Assembly: GCA_008501635.1 (NCBI GenBank)
Contig: QQUJ01000019.1
Location: 1 to 64,000, forward strand
From: Pseudomonadota bacterium
Lineage (GTDB): Bacteria; Pseudomonadota; Gammaproteobacteria; QQUJ01
Direction: 5' to 3'
Length of the DNA stretch: 64,000 nucleotides
Position numbers and translations under genes: made by a program. The notes beneath the pieces are model-generated. The model saw only the letters and a list, made by a program, of their open reading frames with translations. It was not told where the DNA came from and made no database searches. Shown in pieces: positions 1 through 8,211 of this stretch; within the stretch, counting starts at the first letter, position 1; every line of letters starts with the position of its first letter.

Positions 1-120
1 TCAGCGGATTCCATCAGGGACAGGGGTATCTACCTCAGACAAAGTCCGGATGTATGGCTGCAATCTCTACCTCCTCACCATCACTACCTTGGGGGCTTGG
101 CAAATAGGGGCGACCATGTA

Positions 121-135
121 TGAGATAGGTTCTAG
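121..135 (+). repeat. Short copy of a dispersed repeat (copy 1)
   Basis: TGAGATAGGTTCTAG matches the right-hand 15 bases of the copy at 1263-1296 at 14 of 15 positions, in the same orientation. Together the two copies flank fabI as direct repeats. Only the right end of the motif is preserved here. Confidence 0.4.
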
Positions 136-199
136 TCAGCAGGGCGGGGGTGTCTGATGGCGGTCACCGAGGCTTGCCCGAATATAAACTGATTGGCGG

Positions 200-235
200 A
201 AGGCCGCCCCGGCGATGGGGGCGGCCTTCTTGTTT
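200..235 (+). terminator. Rho-independent terminator reading rightward
   Basis: An 11-bp perfect GC-rich stem (200-210 with 218-228, arm AAGGCCGCCCC) is followed by the T-rich stretch CTTGTTT on the plus strand. The T-rich side points to a plus-strand gene ending left of the window. The hairpin also sits just past the fabI stop, so it may serve both directions. Confidence 0.7.
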
Positions 236-244
236 CAGGAACTG

Positions 245-1036
245 CTATCCTTCTTCGGCGATGTCCATCGCAGTGATGTTGTAACCGCAATCGACATAGG
301 TTATTTCGCCGGTTACGGCGGAGGCCAAGTCTGAACAAAGGAAGGCGCCAACGTTCCCTACTTCCTCAATGGTTGCATTCCGTCTCAACGGTGAAAACTG
401 CTGGTTGTGCTCCAGTAGTTTACGGAAATCGCTGATGCCCGCTGCTGCCAGCGTTTTGATCGGTCCGGCGGAGATGCCATTGACACGAATCCCGCTTGGA
501 CCCATGGAGTAAGCCAGATAACGTACATTGGCCTCCAAACTCGCCTTTGCCAAACCCATCACATTGTAATGCGGGATGGAGCGTACCGCGCCGAGGTAGC
601 TCATGGTCAGCATCGCAGCGCTTCGACCTTCCATCAGTGGAAACCCGGCTTTTGCCAGCGCCGTAAAGCTGTAGGAGCTGATTTCATGGGCCAGACGAAA
701 ACCCTCGCGCGTTGTCGAGATATGGAAATCGCCGTCCAGTTCTTCACGGTTGGCGAAGGCGACCGAGTGCACAATGATGTCCACATGCCCCCAGATCTGT
801 TTCAAGCTGTCGAAGACTTTTTGGATCTGTTCATCGCTGGCGACGTCACAGGGCAAAACAATCTCTGATCCGCATTCGTGAGCCATCTGCTCCAGGCGAC
901 CTTTCAACTTGTCGCCGAGATAGGTAAACGCCAGTTCCGCACCCTCGCGACGCATGGCCTGGGAGATACCCCAAGCGATGGATCGGTTGCTGGCCACGCC
1001 GACGACGAGGGCCTTTTTCCCTTCCAGAAAACCCAT
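245..1036 (-). CDS. fabI: Enoyl-[acyl-carrier-protein] reductase FabI
   Basis: This enzyme catalyses the last reduction of each fatty acid elongation cycle, reducing trans-2-enoyl-ACP with NADH in the cytosol. The 263-residue product is a short-chain dehydrogenase of FabI type. It has the FabI-style nucleotide loop GVASNRS (13-19) rather than the usual TGxxxGIG, and Tyr147, Tyr157 and Lys164 match the E. coli catalytic set Tyr146/Tyr156/Lys163. Length is normal (E. coli 262). It is monocistronic here, far from the other fab genes at 48-54 kb. An ATG start lies about 100 nt downstream of a plausible promoter. Direct repeats flank it at 121-135 and 1263-1296. Confidence 0.97.
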   Translation of the reverse strand: MGFLEGKKALVVGVASNRSIAWGISQAMRREGAELAFTYLGDKLKGRLEQMAHECGSEIVLPCDVASDEQIQKVFDSLKQIWGHVDIIVHSVAFANREELDGDFHISTTREGFRLAHEISSYSFTALAKAGFPLMEGRSAAMLTMSYLGAVRSIPHYNVMGLAKASLEANVRYLAYSMGPSGIRVNGISAGPIKTLAAAGISDFRKLLEHNQQFSPLRRNATIEEVGNVGAFLCSDLASAVTGEITYVDCGYNITAMDIAEEG

Positions 1037-1135
1037 CTTGTTGTTCCCTTCTTGAAGTGCGCATGCTACCTGTTGCGGGTATACCGGCGCGGTGCGCTAA
1101 AGGTACCGAAAAACCTGGTTCAGGCAAAGGGTGGC

Positions 1136-1165
1136 AGTATAAAGACTAATGCGGGCCGATCATAA
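1136..1165 (-). promoter_or_regulatory. Candidate sigma-70 promoter for fabI
   Basis: Read on the minus strand, TTATGA (-35, weak) and TATACT (-10, five of six) are separated by 18 nt. The site lies about 100 nt upstream of the fabI ATG and is the only clear -10 box I see in that gap. This is inferred from sequence alone. Confidence 0.35.
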
Positions 1166-1262
1166 GCCTTGTTTCACAATTGGACTGTGAGCTCGATTGA
1201 GGGGATTGCGTGTGCGGCGAAGCAACGGGTAAGCAGTCGAACCAACCATGACCGCTACCCGG

Positions 1263-1296
1263 CACAGCTCGCGCGGGATTTTGAGACAGGTTCTAG
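1263..1296 (+). repeat. Dispersed 34-bp repeat (copy 2)
   Basis: This 34-bp unit starts CACAGC, has ATTTTGA in the middle and ends AGGTTCTAG. It aligns without gaps to 19755-19788 at 29 of 34 positions, in the same orientation. Similarity stops abruptly at the AG on the right side. No coding frame uses it. Confidence 0.6.
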
Positions 1297-1438
1297 CTAA
1301 TCCGGGCTGGAGACTCGGATCTGTTTATCGGTCTGGAGACAGCCGCTGATGTGTAGCGGTACACTTGCAGGCACCCTGTGATGTAGGTCTGCCATCGGTG
1401 TCAGTCGGGTGGCTTGAACCGAACGCAAATCGGCGTTG

Positions 1439-2413
1439 TCAGGCTCTGCAAAATCGATACTCGAGAAACCTCGCAGCAAGACGGTGGTTCAAGCTGGTTC
1501 GTGATACCGGTTCGAGATCGAAAGTCGTTCCTGTTGCAATCGTATCGGCTGCCTGCAAGCCGCTGCGGATAGCCGGACCGATACCTTCGCACATATCACG
1601 CGTCGCCAATCCGGAAGAGTCGCCAATAACGAATGCATTCCCTAGCCGGGGGGTATCAATCTCGGAACGCAGGTAATAGCTGTAGCCGCTTGGTTCGAGT
1701 TCTGTTGTAGGGATCAATCGGGATTTTCGCAGTTTTTCGGTAAAACGTGACCAATGATCCTTAATGTCACTACCCCGGTCACTCAACCGCGTGGCCATTC
1801 CACCAATCCCGATATTGAGGTACCCCTCCGCTTTGGGCACGTACCAGGCGTAGCCTGGCAACCTGTGTTCGAAGAACCAGAGATGACAGTCACCGTTACG
1901 CCAGTGAAAAGGGAATTCCAGCTCCAGAGCGACCACCTGTAACGTCTTGGCGCGGGGATTGTGTTGTCGAAAGAACGTACGGTATACAGGACAGCGCGTA
2001 CCTCCTGCGCCGATGAGGTACTTGCCGTGGTATTGATTGTCGATAAGGTAGCCGCCGTCAACTTCCTTGATGGTGCGTACATCGTGATTGATCATCGGGG
2101 CTCCGGAACGCTTCAGTAACCAGTCGTCGAATTCGATGCGGCGTATCGAGTGCTGCGGTGCCGTGAGCCTGAAGCTCATTCCATACAGGTGAACGACCGT
2201 TGTCTCGAAGGTGAGAAAGCTGTGGGGATAATCGGCAATATTTAGCTCCAGGTCGCTGACAACTTGAGGCGTGATCCACCCGGCACATAGTTTGAGCCGA
2301 GGAAAAGCCTCGCGGTCGAGCAGTAGACAGTCGATACCGTGCTGCTTTAAACGCCATGCACAACTGGATCCTGCGGGTCCGCCGCCTACGATCAGAACCT
2401 CGGTTGTGTGCAT
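1439..2413 (-). CDS. Geranylgeranyl-reductase-family FAD-dependent oxidoreductase
   Basis: The 324-residue flavoprotein starts with a GxGxxG FAD-binding motif (GGGPAGSSCAWRL) and carries the family GD box near the C-terminus (FVIGDSSG, then GIGPAIRSG). Members reduce prenyl chains or polyunsaturated lipid substrates; the substrate here is unknown. The open frame extends upstream to 2587, but that part overlaps the cfa-like gene in another frame. The ATG at 2413, directly before the Rossmann strand, is therefore the likely start. It lies 47 nt downstream of the cfa-like gene on the same strand, so the two are probably co-transcribed, suggesting a role in membrane lipid modification. The C-terminus is short for the family. 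Confidence 0.8.
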   Translation of the reverse strand: MHTTEVLIVGGGPAGSSCAWRLKQHGIDCLLLDREAFPRLKLCAGWITPQVVSDLELNIADYPHSFLTFETTVVHLYGMSFRLTAPQHSIRRIEFDDWLLKRSGAPMINHDVRTIKEVDGGYLIDNQYHGKYLIGAGGTRCPVYRTFFRQHNPRAKTLQVVALELEFPFHWRNGDCHLWFFEHRLPGYAWYVPKAEGYLNIGIGGMATRLSDRGSDIKDHWSRFTEKLRKSRLIPTTELEPSGYSYYLRSEIDTPRLGNAFVIGDSSGLATRDMCEGIGPAIRSGLQAADTIATGTTFDLEPVSRTSLNHRLAARFLEYRFCRA

Positions 2414-2460
2414 GTCGGCTCGATCATGATGTTCGGTGTTCAGTTCGAACGGATGGTGTT

Positions 2461-3744
2461 CTAGTGATACAGGTGCGCTCTGGTCCAGGCTCCGTCGTTT
2501 TTCATCGCTCTGGCAAACAGTACTTGATAGAGTTGCAGCGAGCCGACGTTGAAATTGGCAATGGATGCCGCCAGATAGAGACGCCAAGCACGGGCAAAAA
2601 ACCCGTCGAACGATTCGCTGACCTGCCCTATGTTCCGCTCATAGCGCGAGAGCCAATGATTGAGCGTCAAGGCATAGTGCAAGCGCAGGTTTTCCACATC
2701 GATTACCGAGAGGCCCGGCCCTTCAAAGATATCCATCATTTGCCGCAACGTCGGCGCGTAACCGCCGGGGAAGAGCCTGCGCTCCGTCCATGCGCTCGTC
2801 GGTTCGGGCCGGTTTTGACCGATGGTGTGAATCAAACCCCGGCCATTGCTATGCAGCACTCGATCGATTAGTGCGCCGAGAGCGGCGTAATTCTCGATCC
2901 CCACATGCTCCAGCATCCCGATGGAGACGAAGACGTCATATTCCCCGCTAATGGTGCGATAGTCATCCTGCACGTACTCCACGCGATCGTCGAATCCTTC
3001 CGCTTTGGCCCGCTGGCGAGCAAACCTGATTTGCTCCGCTGAAATGTTGTAGGCGCGTACGGTAACGCCGTAGCGAAGCGCCATGTGTCGCGCCATGCTA
3101 CCCCATCCGCAGCCCGCCTCGACCACTGTTTCGCCGGGCTTGAGGTCCAGTTTACGGCAGACATGGTCCATCTTGGCGAGTTGTGCTTCCTCCAGGGTCG
3201 CGTCGGGAGTGGGGAAGTAAGCACAGGTGTAGGCCATCTCCCGGTCGAGCCAGAGACGATAGAAATCGTTCCCGAGATCGTAGTGATGGTGGACATTTTC
3301 CGGGGATACATCCAGCGTATTGCGGCGCGAACGGGCACGGCCACGTGTGAAAAACCGCTGTATGGGACTCGGCCGATGGGCTTTTGCGCGGGCACGAAAC
3401 AGCGCCTCGAGAAAATCGACCAGATCGCCATCGATCTCGATTGTTCCGCGGCTGTAGTCGTCACCGAAGTTGAGATTCGGATTGGTGAACAGTCGCCACA
3501 ACGTCGGGCGGTTTTTCACCAGCATACGCGCTACGGGTGCCCCGGCGGCGGGAGCGTAGTGCTCTTCGCCATCCCATAGCGTTATCGCAATGGACGGGGA
3601 ACCGATCGTATTGAGCAGCTGTGTGAGCAGCCAGGTCTCCAGTGGCCAGACGCCGGACTGATCAGTTTCTGCGAACGTGTGCGCGTCACTGGTGCTGGGG
3701 TGTGAGAATAGCGGAATATCAAGATAGGTCTTGTTGTGCTTCAT
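2461..3744 (-). CDS. cfa: Cyclopropane-fatty-acyl-phospholipid synthase family methyltransferase
   Basis: CFA synthases transfer a methylene group from S-adenosylmethionine onto the double bond of phospholipid acyl chains at the membrane. The 427-residue protein has the family block HYDLGNDFY (154-162), the YTCAYF motif with the conserved Cys (172-177), and the SAM-binding GCGWG (211-215). The N-terminal 150 residues form the lipid-binding region typical of long CFA enzymes (E. coli Cfa 382). It is first in a likely two-gene unit with the flavoprotein at 1439-2413. A related SAM-dependent lipid methyltransferase is possible, since pairing with a flavin reductase also occurs in branched or reduced fatty acid pathways. 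Confidence 0.85.
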   Translation of the reverse strand: MKHNKTYLDIPLFSHPSTSDAHTFAETDQSGVWPLETWLLTQLLNTIGSPSIAITLWDGEEHYAPAAGAPVARMLVKNRPTLWRLFTNPNLNFGDDYSRGTIEIDGDLVDFLEALFRARAKAHRPSPIQRFFTRGRARSRRNTLDVSPENVHHHYDLGNDFYRLWLDREMAYTCAYFPTPDATLEEAQLAKMDHVCRKLDLKPGETVVEAGCGWGSMARHMALRYGVTVRAYNISAEQIRFARQRAKAEGFDDRVEYVQDDYRTISGEYDVFVSIGMLEHVGIENYAALGALIDRVLHSNGRGLIHTIGQNRPEPTSAWTERRLFPGGYAPTLRQMMDIFEGPGLSVIDVENLRLHYALTLNHWLSRYERNIGQVSESFDGFFARAWRLYLAASIANFNVGSLQLYQVLFARAMKNDGAWTRAHLYH

Positions 3745-3927
3745 AGGCGTGCCTCCTCCTTCATCGCCTTGGTTTCAAGCTACACAACGTCTGTAAAGAT
3801 ACCTCGAAGGATATCGCTCCGCTATCAGGCTAGGCCAGGTTGGCCCGTCTCGCAAGAGGGATCGTTGGCCAATCAAGGAAATCGAGCGGACCCCGGGTAA
3901 GGGGCCCCGGTGATAAGGGGAAGCCGA

Positions 3928-4260
3928 TCAGTGGCCGGAGGGCGGCGGTGCCATGATGACCAGCAATACGGCGTTCTCCTCGGTCTCGTTGCGCACACCG
4001 TGTATGACTCCAGCGGGCGCGATCGCGACATCGTCAGCCCCTAGCTCCCGATACTCATCACCAATACGGATTGTTGGCCTTCCGTTCAACACGCAATAGA
4101 CCTTGTCACTGTCATCGTGGGCATGGTCCTTCTGGGCCTGACCGGGTTGCAAGCAATAGAGATCACAAAACAGATGGGCGGAGCTATGCAGATTGATCTT
4201 CTTCATCTTTTCGGCGGAAAACCGGGCAAGTAGCTCCGGAGTGAAGTAATGCTCGCTCAT
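3928..4260 (-). CDS. Small single-domain cupin protein
   Basis: This 110-residue protein is a bare cupin barrel. His46 and His48 fit the first metal-binding motif, though the usual Glu is replaced by Asp/Lys. PAGVIHGVRN with His87 forms the second motif. Such proteins bind a metal and act as small dioxygenases, isomerases or sensors; the substrate cannot be read from sequence. Its ATG overlaps the TGA of the hydrolase gene by four bases (4257-4260), so the two are translationally coupled. The C-terminus ends in a Pro-rich tail. Confidence 0.75.
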   Translation of the reverse strand: MSEHYFTPELLARFSAEKMKKINLHSSAHLFCDLYCLQPGQAQKDHAHDDSDKVYCVLNGRPTIRIGDEYRELGADDVAIAPAGVIHGVRNETEENAVLLVIMAPPPSGH

Positions 4261-5111
4261 GGGTGATGCCTCCCGGCGGTGTGGTGGGCAAAAGTTCGCA
4301 GATCTTCGAGAAACCGATCACGCTGCCACAGATGGGGTGAATGGTCGGTTCCCTCGTAGACATGCAGGATGGCTTGGGGGATGTGTTGGCGGACATACTC
4401 AGCCACCTCCACACTGTAGAAGTGACTTTCGTCACCGTGAATCAGCAGTGTCGGCACAACAATTTCTGGAAGCACGTCGCGGTAGTCCTGGTGAGTGAGG
4501 CTTTTCCAGACCTCGATCAATGGTCCCGATTGCAGGTTTTGCAGGTAGGATCGGGTGCGTTGCATGCGATCGGTATCCGCCGCATATTCCTCCTGGGCCA
4601 TGGTGTTGTTGCCCTCCGCCACCAGGAGCAGCACCGATTCGGCAAAATCAGTTTCACAACGGGCTATGAAGTTGGTATTGCGCGCGGACGGAAAATCGCC
4701 GTAGATCCCGTGCGGCCAATCCTCCTCGGTAATCAGCTTCGGGGACTGATCGACTACAATCAACCCACCAAGGTGATGGCTGCCGAACTGGCGTATGTAC
4801 TCCCAGGCAGTCAGCGCTCCCATGGAGTGGCCTACCAGCAGTGGGTGATCGAGGTCAAAGTGCTGAATCAGATCGTCGACGTCCTGCGCCATGCGTTGCA
4901 CGGTGACCGGCCCAGGGGGGGGCGGATTGTGGGATCCGTGACCGCGCGCATCCCAGCAGTAGGTACCGAAGGTGTCGCTCAATGGTGCGGCGTATCCCAG
5001 CCATTCGCGGTGGTTTGAGGTCCAGCCGTGGAGAAAGAGTATGGCCGGGCCCTCTCCCTGAACGGCGACGGTCTGGGTTAGTTGGTCACTGGTAGGGTAG
5101 GTCTGCAGCAC
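4257..5111 (-). CDS. Alpha/beta-fold hydrolase
   Basis: The 284-residue protein has the oxyanion-hole motif HGW (28-30) and the nucleophile elbow GHSMG with Ser96. A late Asp lies in LLIHGDESHF, and a C-terminal His occurs in EGTDHSPH. This is the canonical catalytic triad layout of esterase, C-C hydrolase and haloperoxidase-like enzymes. The start is GTG. The gene overlaps the cupin gene by four bases and follows the ferredoxin reductase gene by about 108 nt, all on the minus strand. The pairing with a cupin suggests a small catabolic or detoxifying step, but the substrate is unknown. Confidence 0.8.
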   Translation of the reverse strand: MLQTYPTSDQLTQTVAVQGEGPAILFLHGWTSNHREWLGYAAPLSDTFGTYCWDARGHGSHNPPPPGPVTVQRMAQDVDDLIQHFDLDHPLLVGHSMGALTAWEYIRQFGSHHLGGLIVVDQSPKLITEEDWPHGIYGDFPSARNTNFIARCETDFAESVLLLVAEGNNTMAQEEYAADTDRMQRTRSYLQNLQSGPLIEVWKSLTHQDYRDVLPEIVVPTLLIHGDESHFYSVEVAEYVRQHIPQAILHVYEGTDHSPHLWQRDRFLEDLRTFAHHTAGRHHP

Positions 5112-5219
5112 AGCACAAGACGATGGGTGAACAAGGGGCTCATGATGCGTTACGGTGCGGTCAATGTGAAGCTTTGACCGTGCGGCGACAGACGAAAATG
5201 CGACCTCTGCGAGCGGTTG

Positions 5220-6035
5220 CTACCAGTACTTTTCAACGTGGAGATTGCCGGGCTGCTTGCGCGTTGCTTCAACGTAACCCAATCCCGTCAGGAAGGTGGT
5301 GGCCTCTTCTATCATCCCGGGATTGCCACACAGAAACACATGGCAGGACTCCGGTCTCAGCGGAAAGCCGAAACGCTGTTCGAAATCGTGTGCCTCGAGC
5401 CACCGTTGGACGCGGCCGTGATCGCCGCCCCAGGCGGGATCGACATCGGGGCGCGAGATGGTTGGCAGATAACGAATGTTCTTAAAGCGTGCGGCATACG
5501 ACTCGAGTTCGGGTCGATAACCCAGATCCCACGAGTAGCGGGCGCCATGAATAATGCCGATCCTGTCGGCGGGGAACTGGTAGGCGTGGGTTCGGAGCAT
5601 ACTGATGTAGGGACCGAGACCCGTGCCGGTTGCCACCATCAGCAGATTGGTATCGGTGGGAATATTCTCCAGGGTCAGAAAACCACGGGCCTGCGGGCCA
5701 AGAAAGAGGCGCGCCCCTGGTCTCAGTTGAAACAGACGAGGCGTCAGCTCACCCCCCGACAGCATCGATACGTAGAACTCGAGCTCGTGCTGTTGCGTAC
5801 CCGAGCAGATTGAGTAGGGACGGCGGATCATCTGCTGCGGATCGCGTCCGTCGTCCTCTTCAGGATCGGCTTCGCCGAGTCTTTTCTCGCAGCGCTTCAG
5901 GCCCAATACCGAGTACTGCCCGGCAGCGAACGGGTAGTCGGCCTCATCGGGTTTGACGCGAAAGATCGCCAGGCGGGGCGTGATATCGAAACGTTCAATC
6001 AGGGTGGCGTTGTAATCCAAAGCCTGTTGGGTCAC
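5220..6035 (-). CDS. fpr: Ferredoxin/flavodoxin-NADP+ reductase
   Basis: FAD enzymes of this type exchange electrons between NADPH and ferredoxin or flavodoxin. The FAD-binding RPYSICSG motif, the NADP-binding GTGLGPYISMLRT and the Fpr-type terminal VEKYW are all present. A Glu/Asp-rich insertion follows the first beta strands. The open frame can begin at a TTG at 6068, but a GTG at 6035 is preceded by GAGAAAGG at good spacing, giving 271 residues. It diverges from the aminotransferase gene at 6180. It may serve the downstream hydrolase/cupin genes or general redox and oxidative stress balance. Confidence 0.88.
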   Translation of the reverse strand: MTQQALDYNATLIERFDITPRLAIFRVKPDEADYPFAAGQYSVLGLKRCEKRLGEADPEEDDGRDPQQMIRRPYSICSGTQQHELEFYVSMLSGGELTPRLFQLRPGARLFLGPQARGFLTLENIPTDTNLLMVATGTGLGPYISMLRTHAYQFPADRIGIIHGARYSWDLGYRPELESYAARFKNIRYLPTISRPDVDPAWGGDHGRVQRWLEAHDFEQRFGFPLRPESCHVFLCGNPGMIEEATTFLTGLGYVEATRKQPGNLHVEKYW

Positions 6036-6179
6036 GATGCGGGGCCTTTCTCTTGCTTGAGTGAACAACTCGGAATAATAACAGCTGTCGGGCGGTTGGC
6101 GAATGCGGCATGCTCCGAGATAATACGCCCTTTGCCCGCCGCCCTGGCATTGTTGAATCGTACTGACTGGGAGTTCTGC

Positions 6180-7361
6180 ATGACCGTTTCAGACAACCGT
6201 AGCTCGTTTGCACCACCCGCCCGCATGCTGATGGGACCCGGCCCGTCGGATATCGATCCACGGGTCCTTGCCGCTCTGTCACGACCCACGGTCGGGCATC
6301 TCGATCCCAGTTTCCAGGCGATGATGGAGGAGGTTAAGGAGCTGCTGCGGTATGCCTTCCAAACGGAGAATCCCCTTACGTTTCCCTTGTCTGCGCCGGG
6401 AAGCGTTGGGATGGAGTGCTGTCTCATCAACCTGATTGAACCGGGCGACAAGGTGGTGGTTTGCCGCAACGGCGTCTTCGGAGGGCGTATGGCGGAGATT
6501 GTTACCCGCTGCGGGGGCGAGTTGGTGGTGGTCGATGACGAATGGGGCCGAGCCGTCGATCCTGCGAAGCTTGAGGCCGCGCTCAAGGCCAATCCCGACA
6601 CCAAGGTGGTTGCCTTTGTCCACGCCGAAACATCCACAGGCGCCGGTTCCAACGCCGAGCTCCTTTGCGGCATTGCGCGCCAGCACGGATGTCTGACCGT
6701 TGTTGACACAGTGACATCGCTGGGTGGCCTGCCGGTGCGGGTCGATGCCTGGGGTATCGATGCGATCTATTCAGGCAGTCAGAAGTGTCTCTCCTGCACA
6801 CCAGGCCTCGCCCCGGTCAGTTTTAGCGAACGTGCGTTGGAATCCATACTCAGCCGCAAGACACCGGTGCAGAGCTGGTTTATGGACATTGGTCTCATCG
6901 CCGGCTACTGGAGCGGTGAAGGCAAGCGCAGCTACCACCACACCGCCCCGGTGCACGCTCTGTATGCGCTGCATGAGGCGTTGCGACTTCTCAGGGAGGA
7001 AGGGCTGGAGAACGCCTGGACTCGACATGCGCGAGCCCACCGCGGTCTGCGTGCCGGCCTCGAGGCCCTGGGCCTGGAACTGTTGGTGCCGAAGGGTGAG
7101 CGACTGCCGCAGCTCAACGTTGTGATTGTGCCTGATGGCGTCGATGAGGCGCAGGTGCGCATGCGTCTGCTCAACGAATACGGTCTGGAGATAGGCGCAG
7201 GTCTGGGAGCGCTGGCAGGTAAGGTATGGCGCATTGGCGTGATGGGCTACGGAGCAACCCCGCGCAACGTGCTCTACACTCTGGCGGCGTTGGAAGCGGT
7301 CCTGAATCGCGGCAGCGGTTCGGTGGCTGCCGCCGAGAGTGTTTTCAGCGCTACCCGTTGA
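6180..7361 (+). CDS. Class V aminotransferase (alanine-glyoxylate / serine-pyruvate type)
   Basis: This PLP-dependent enzyme of 393 residues carries the Schiff-base lysine in SGSQKCLSCTPG (Lys202) and the PLP-binding Asp at 176 (VVDTVTS). The N-terminal LMGPGPSDIDPR is typical of the alanine/serine-glyoxylate aminotransferase subgroup, which converts glyoxylate to glycine. In an autotroph this would fit recycling of phosphoglycolate products, which is inference. The frame is open from 6027, but the ATG at 6180 starts where family homology begins. Its TGA overlaps the ATG of the peptidase gene by one base. Confidence 0.9.
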   Translation: MTVSDNRSSFAPPARMLMGPGPSDIDPRVLAALSRPTVGHLDPSFQAMMEEVKELLRYAFQTENPLTFPLSAPGSVGMECCLINLIEPGDKVVVCRNGVFGGRMAEIVTRCGGELVVVDDEWGRAVDPAKLEAALKANPDTKVVAFVHAETSTGAGSNAELLCGIARQHGCLTVVDTVTSLGGLPVRVDAWGIDAIYSGSQKCLSCTPGLAPVSFSERALESILSRKTPVQSWFMDIGLIAGYWSGEGKRSYHHTAPVHALYALHEALRLLREEGLENAWTRHARAHRGLRAGLEALGLELLVPKGERLPQLNVVIVPDGVDEAQVRMRLLNEYGLEIGAGLGALAGKVWRIGVMGYGATPRNVLYTLAALEAVLNRGSGSVAAAESVFSATR

Positions 7362-8194
7362 TGAATCGAGTCGCCCGCAATGCCGTGACGGTTGGAGTGC
7401 TCCTGGCGGTCACTCTGATTTCGCCCGTTTGGGCGCAATCCGTATCCCTCGTCGGGCCTCAGACGCAGGGTGGCTTGCTGGTCGGGAAGGCCCCCCCGGA
7501 GACCGAGATCCACTTCGAAGGCGAACGATTGAGGGTCTCGGCGTCCGGGGAGTTTTTGCTTGGTTTTGCACGGGATGCCGCCCCTGCCGCCCGGATCGAT
7601 ATCGTCTATCCCGACGGTTCGCGGGAGCGCCGTGTCATACCCGTCACGCAGCGCCAGTATGATATCCAGCGCATAGATGGTCTGCCGCCGCGGCAGGTTA
7701 CGCCGAGCGCGACTGACCTTGAGCGCATCCGTGCTGAAAACGCCCTGGTGGCGAGGGCAAGGGCAAAACGCGATGAGCGTAGTGACTATCGGAGGGGATT
7801 TGTCTGGCCGGCGCGAGGAAGGATCACGGGTGTCTACGGAAGTCAGCGAATTTTGAACGGCGAGGCGCGGCGGCCTCATTATGGGGTCGACGTGGCAGGG
7901 CCGGTGGGTACCACCGTGGTTGCACCGGCCGCGGGAATCGTGACTTTGGCTCACCCCGATATGTTCTTCTCCGGTGGCACTCTGATTGTCGATCACGGTC
8001 GCGGTCTCTCCTCGTCGTTCCTGCATCTCAGCCGCTTGCTGGTGCGGGAAGGCGACAGGGTAGAGCAAGGTCAGAAAATCGCCGAGATCGGCGCTACCGG
8101 CCGGGTGAGCGGCCCGCATCTCGACTGGCGGATGAATCTGCGGGATGTGCGCATCGATCCCCAGTTGCTGGTGGGATCAATGCCGGAGCGGTAA
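7361..8194 (+). CDS. Periplasmic M23-family peptidase (LysM-less, LytM-like)
   Basis: The 277-residue protein has a signal peptide (cleavage near AQ26) and an N-terminal beta-rich region. A C-terminal peptidase M23 domain follows, with the first zinc motif HYGVD (His173, Asp177) and LHLS (His222). The second motif reads GPHLDW, with Asp255 where many M23 enzymes have the second His of HxH. It therefore either belongs to a subgroup with an altered zinc site or acts as a non-catalytic activator of amidases. TGATG overlap couples it to the aminotransferase gene, although no functional link is obvious. It converges with mltD. Confidence 0.85.
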   Translation: MNRVARNAVTVGVLLAVTLISPVWAQSVSLVGPQTQGGLLVGKAPPETEIHFEGERLRVSASGEFLLGFARDAAPAARIDIVYPDGSRERRVIPVTQRQYDIQRIDGLPPRQVTPSATDLERIRAENALVARARAKRDERSDYRRGFVWPARGRITGVYGSQRILNGEARRPHYGVDVAGPVGTTVVAPAAGIVTLAHPDMFFSGGTLIVDHGRGLSSSFLHLSRLLVREGDRVEQGQKIAEIGATGRVSGPHLDWRMNLRDVRIDPQLLVGSMPER

Positions 8195-8211
8195 CGGGGG
8201 ATGATGGGGTG

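Larger units (their letters stand above)
1037..1438. other. 402-bp non-coding stretch between fabI and the flavoprotein gene
   Basis: This gap holds the candidate fabI promoter (1136-1165), copy 2 of the dispersed repeat (1263-1296) and a twice-occurring CTGGAGAC about 25 bp apart near 1310-1340. I see no open frame with a ribosome binding site and no U-tract terminator for the flavoprotein gene that ends at 1439. Confidence 0.6.

Noticed and set aside
1-123. Possible end of an upstream gene at the left edge
   Set aside because: All three plus frames are open across most of it and none gives a recognisable product; the terminator at 200-235 is only indirect support.
2356-2871. 171-codon plus-strand frame across the cfa-like gene
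   Set aside because: It is antisense to the strongly supported flavoprotein/cfa pair, with no binding site or family motif.
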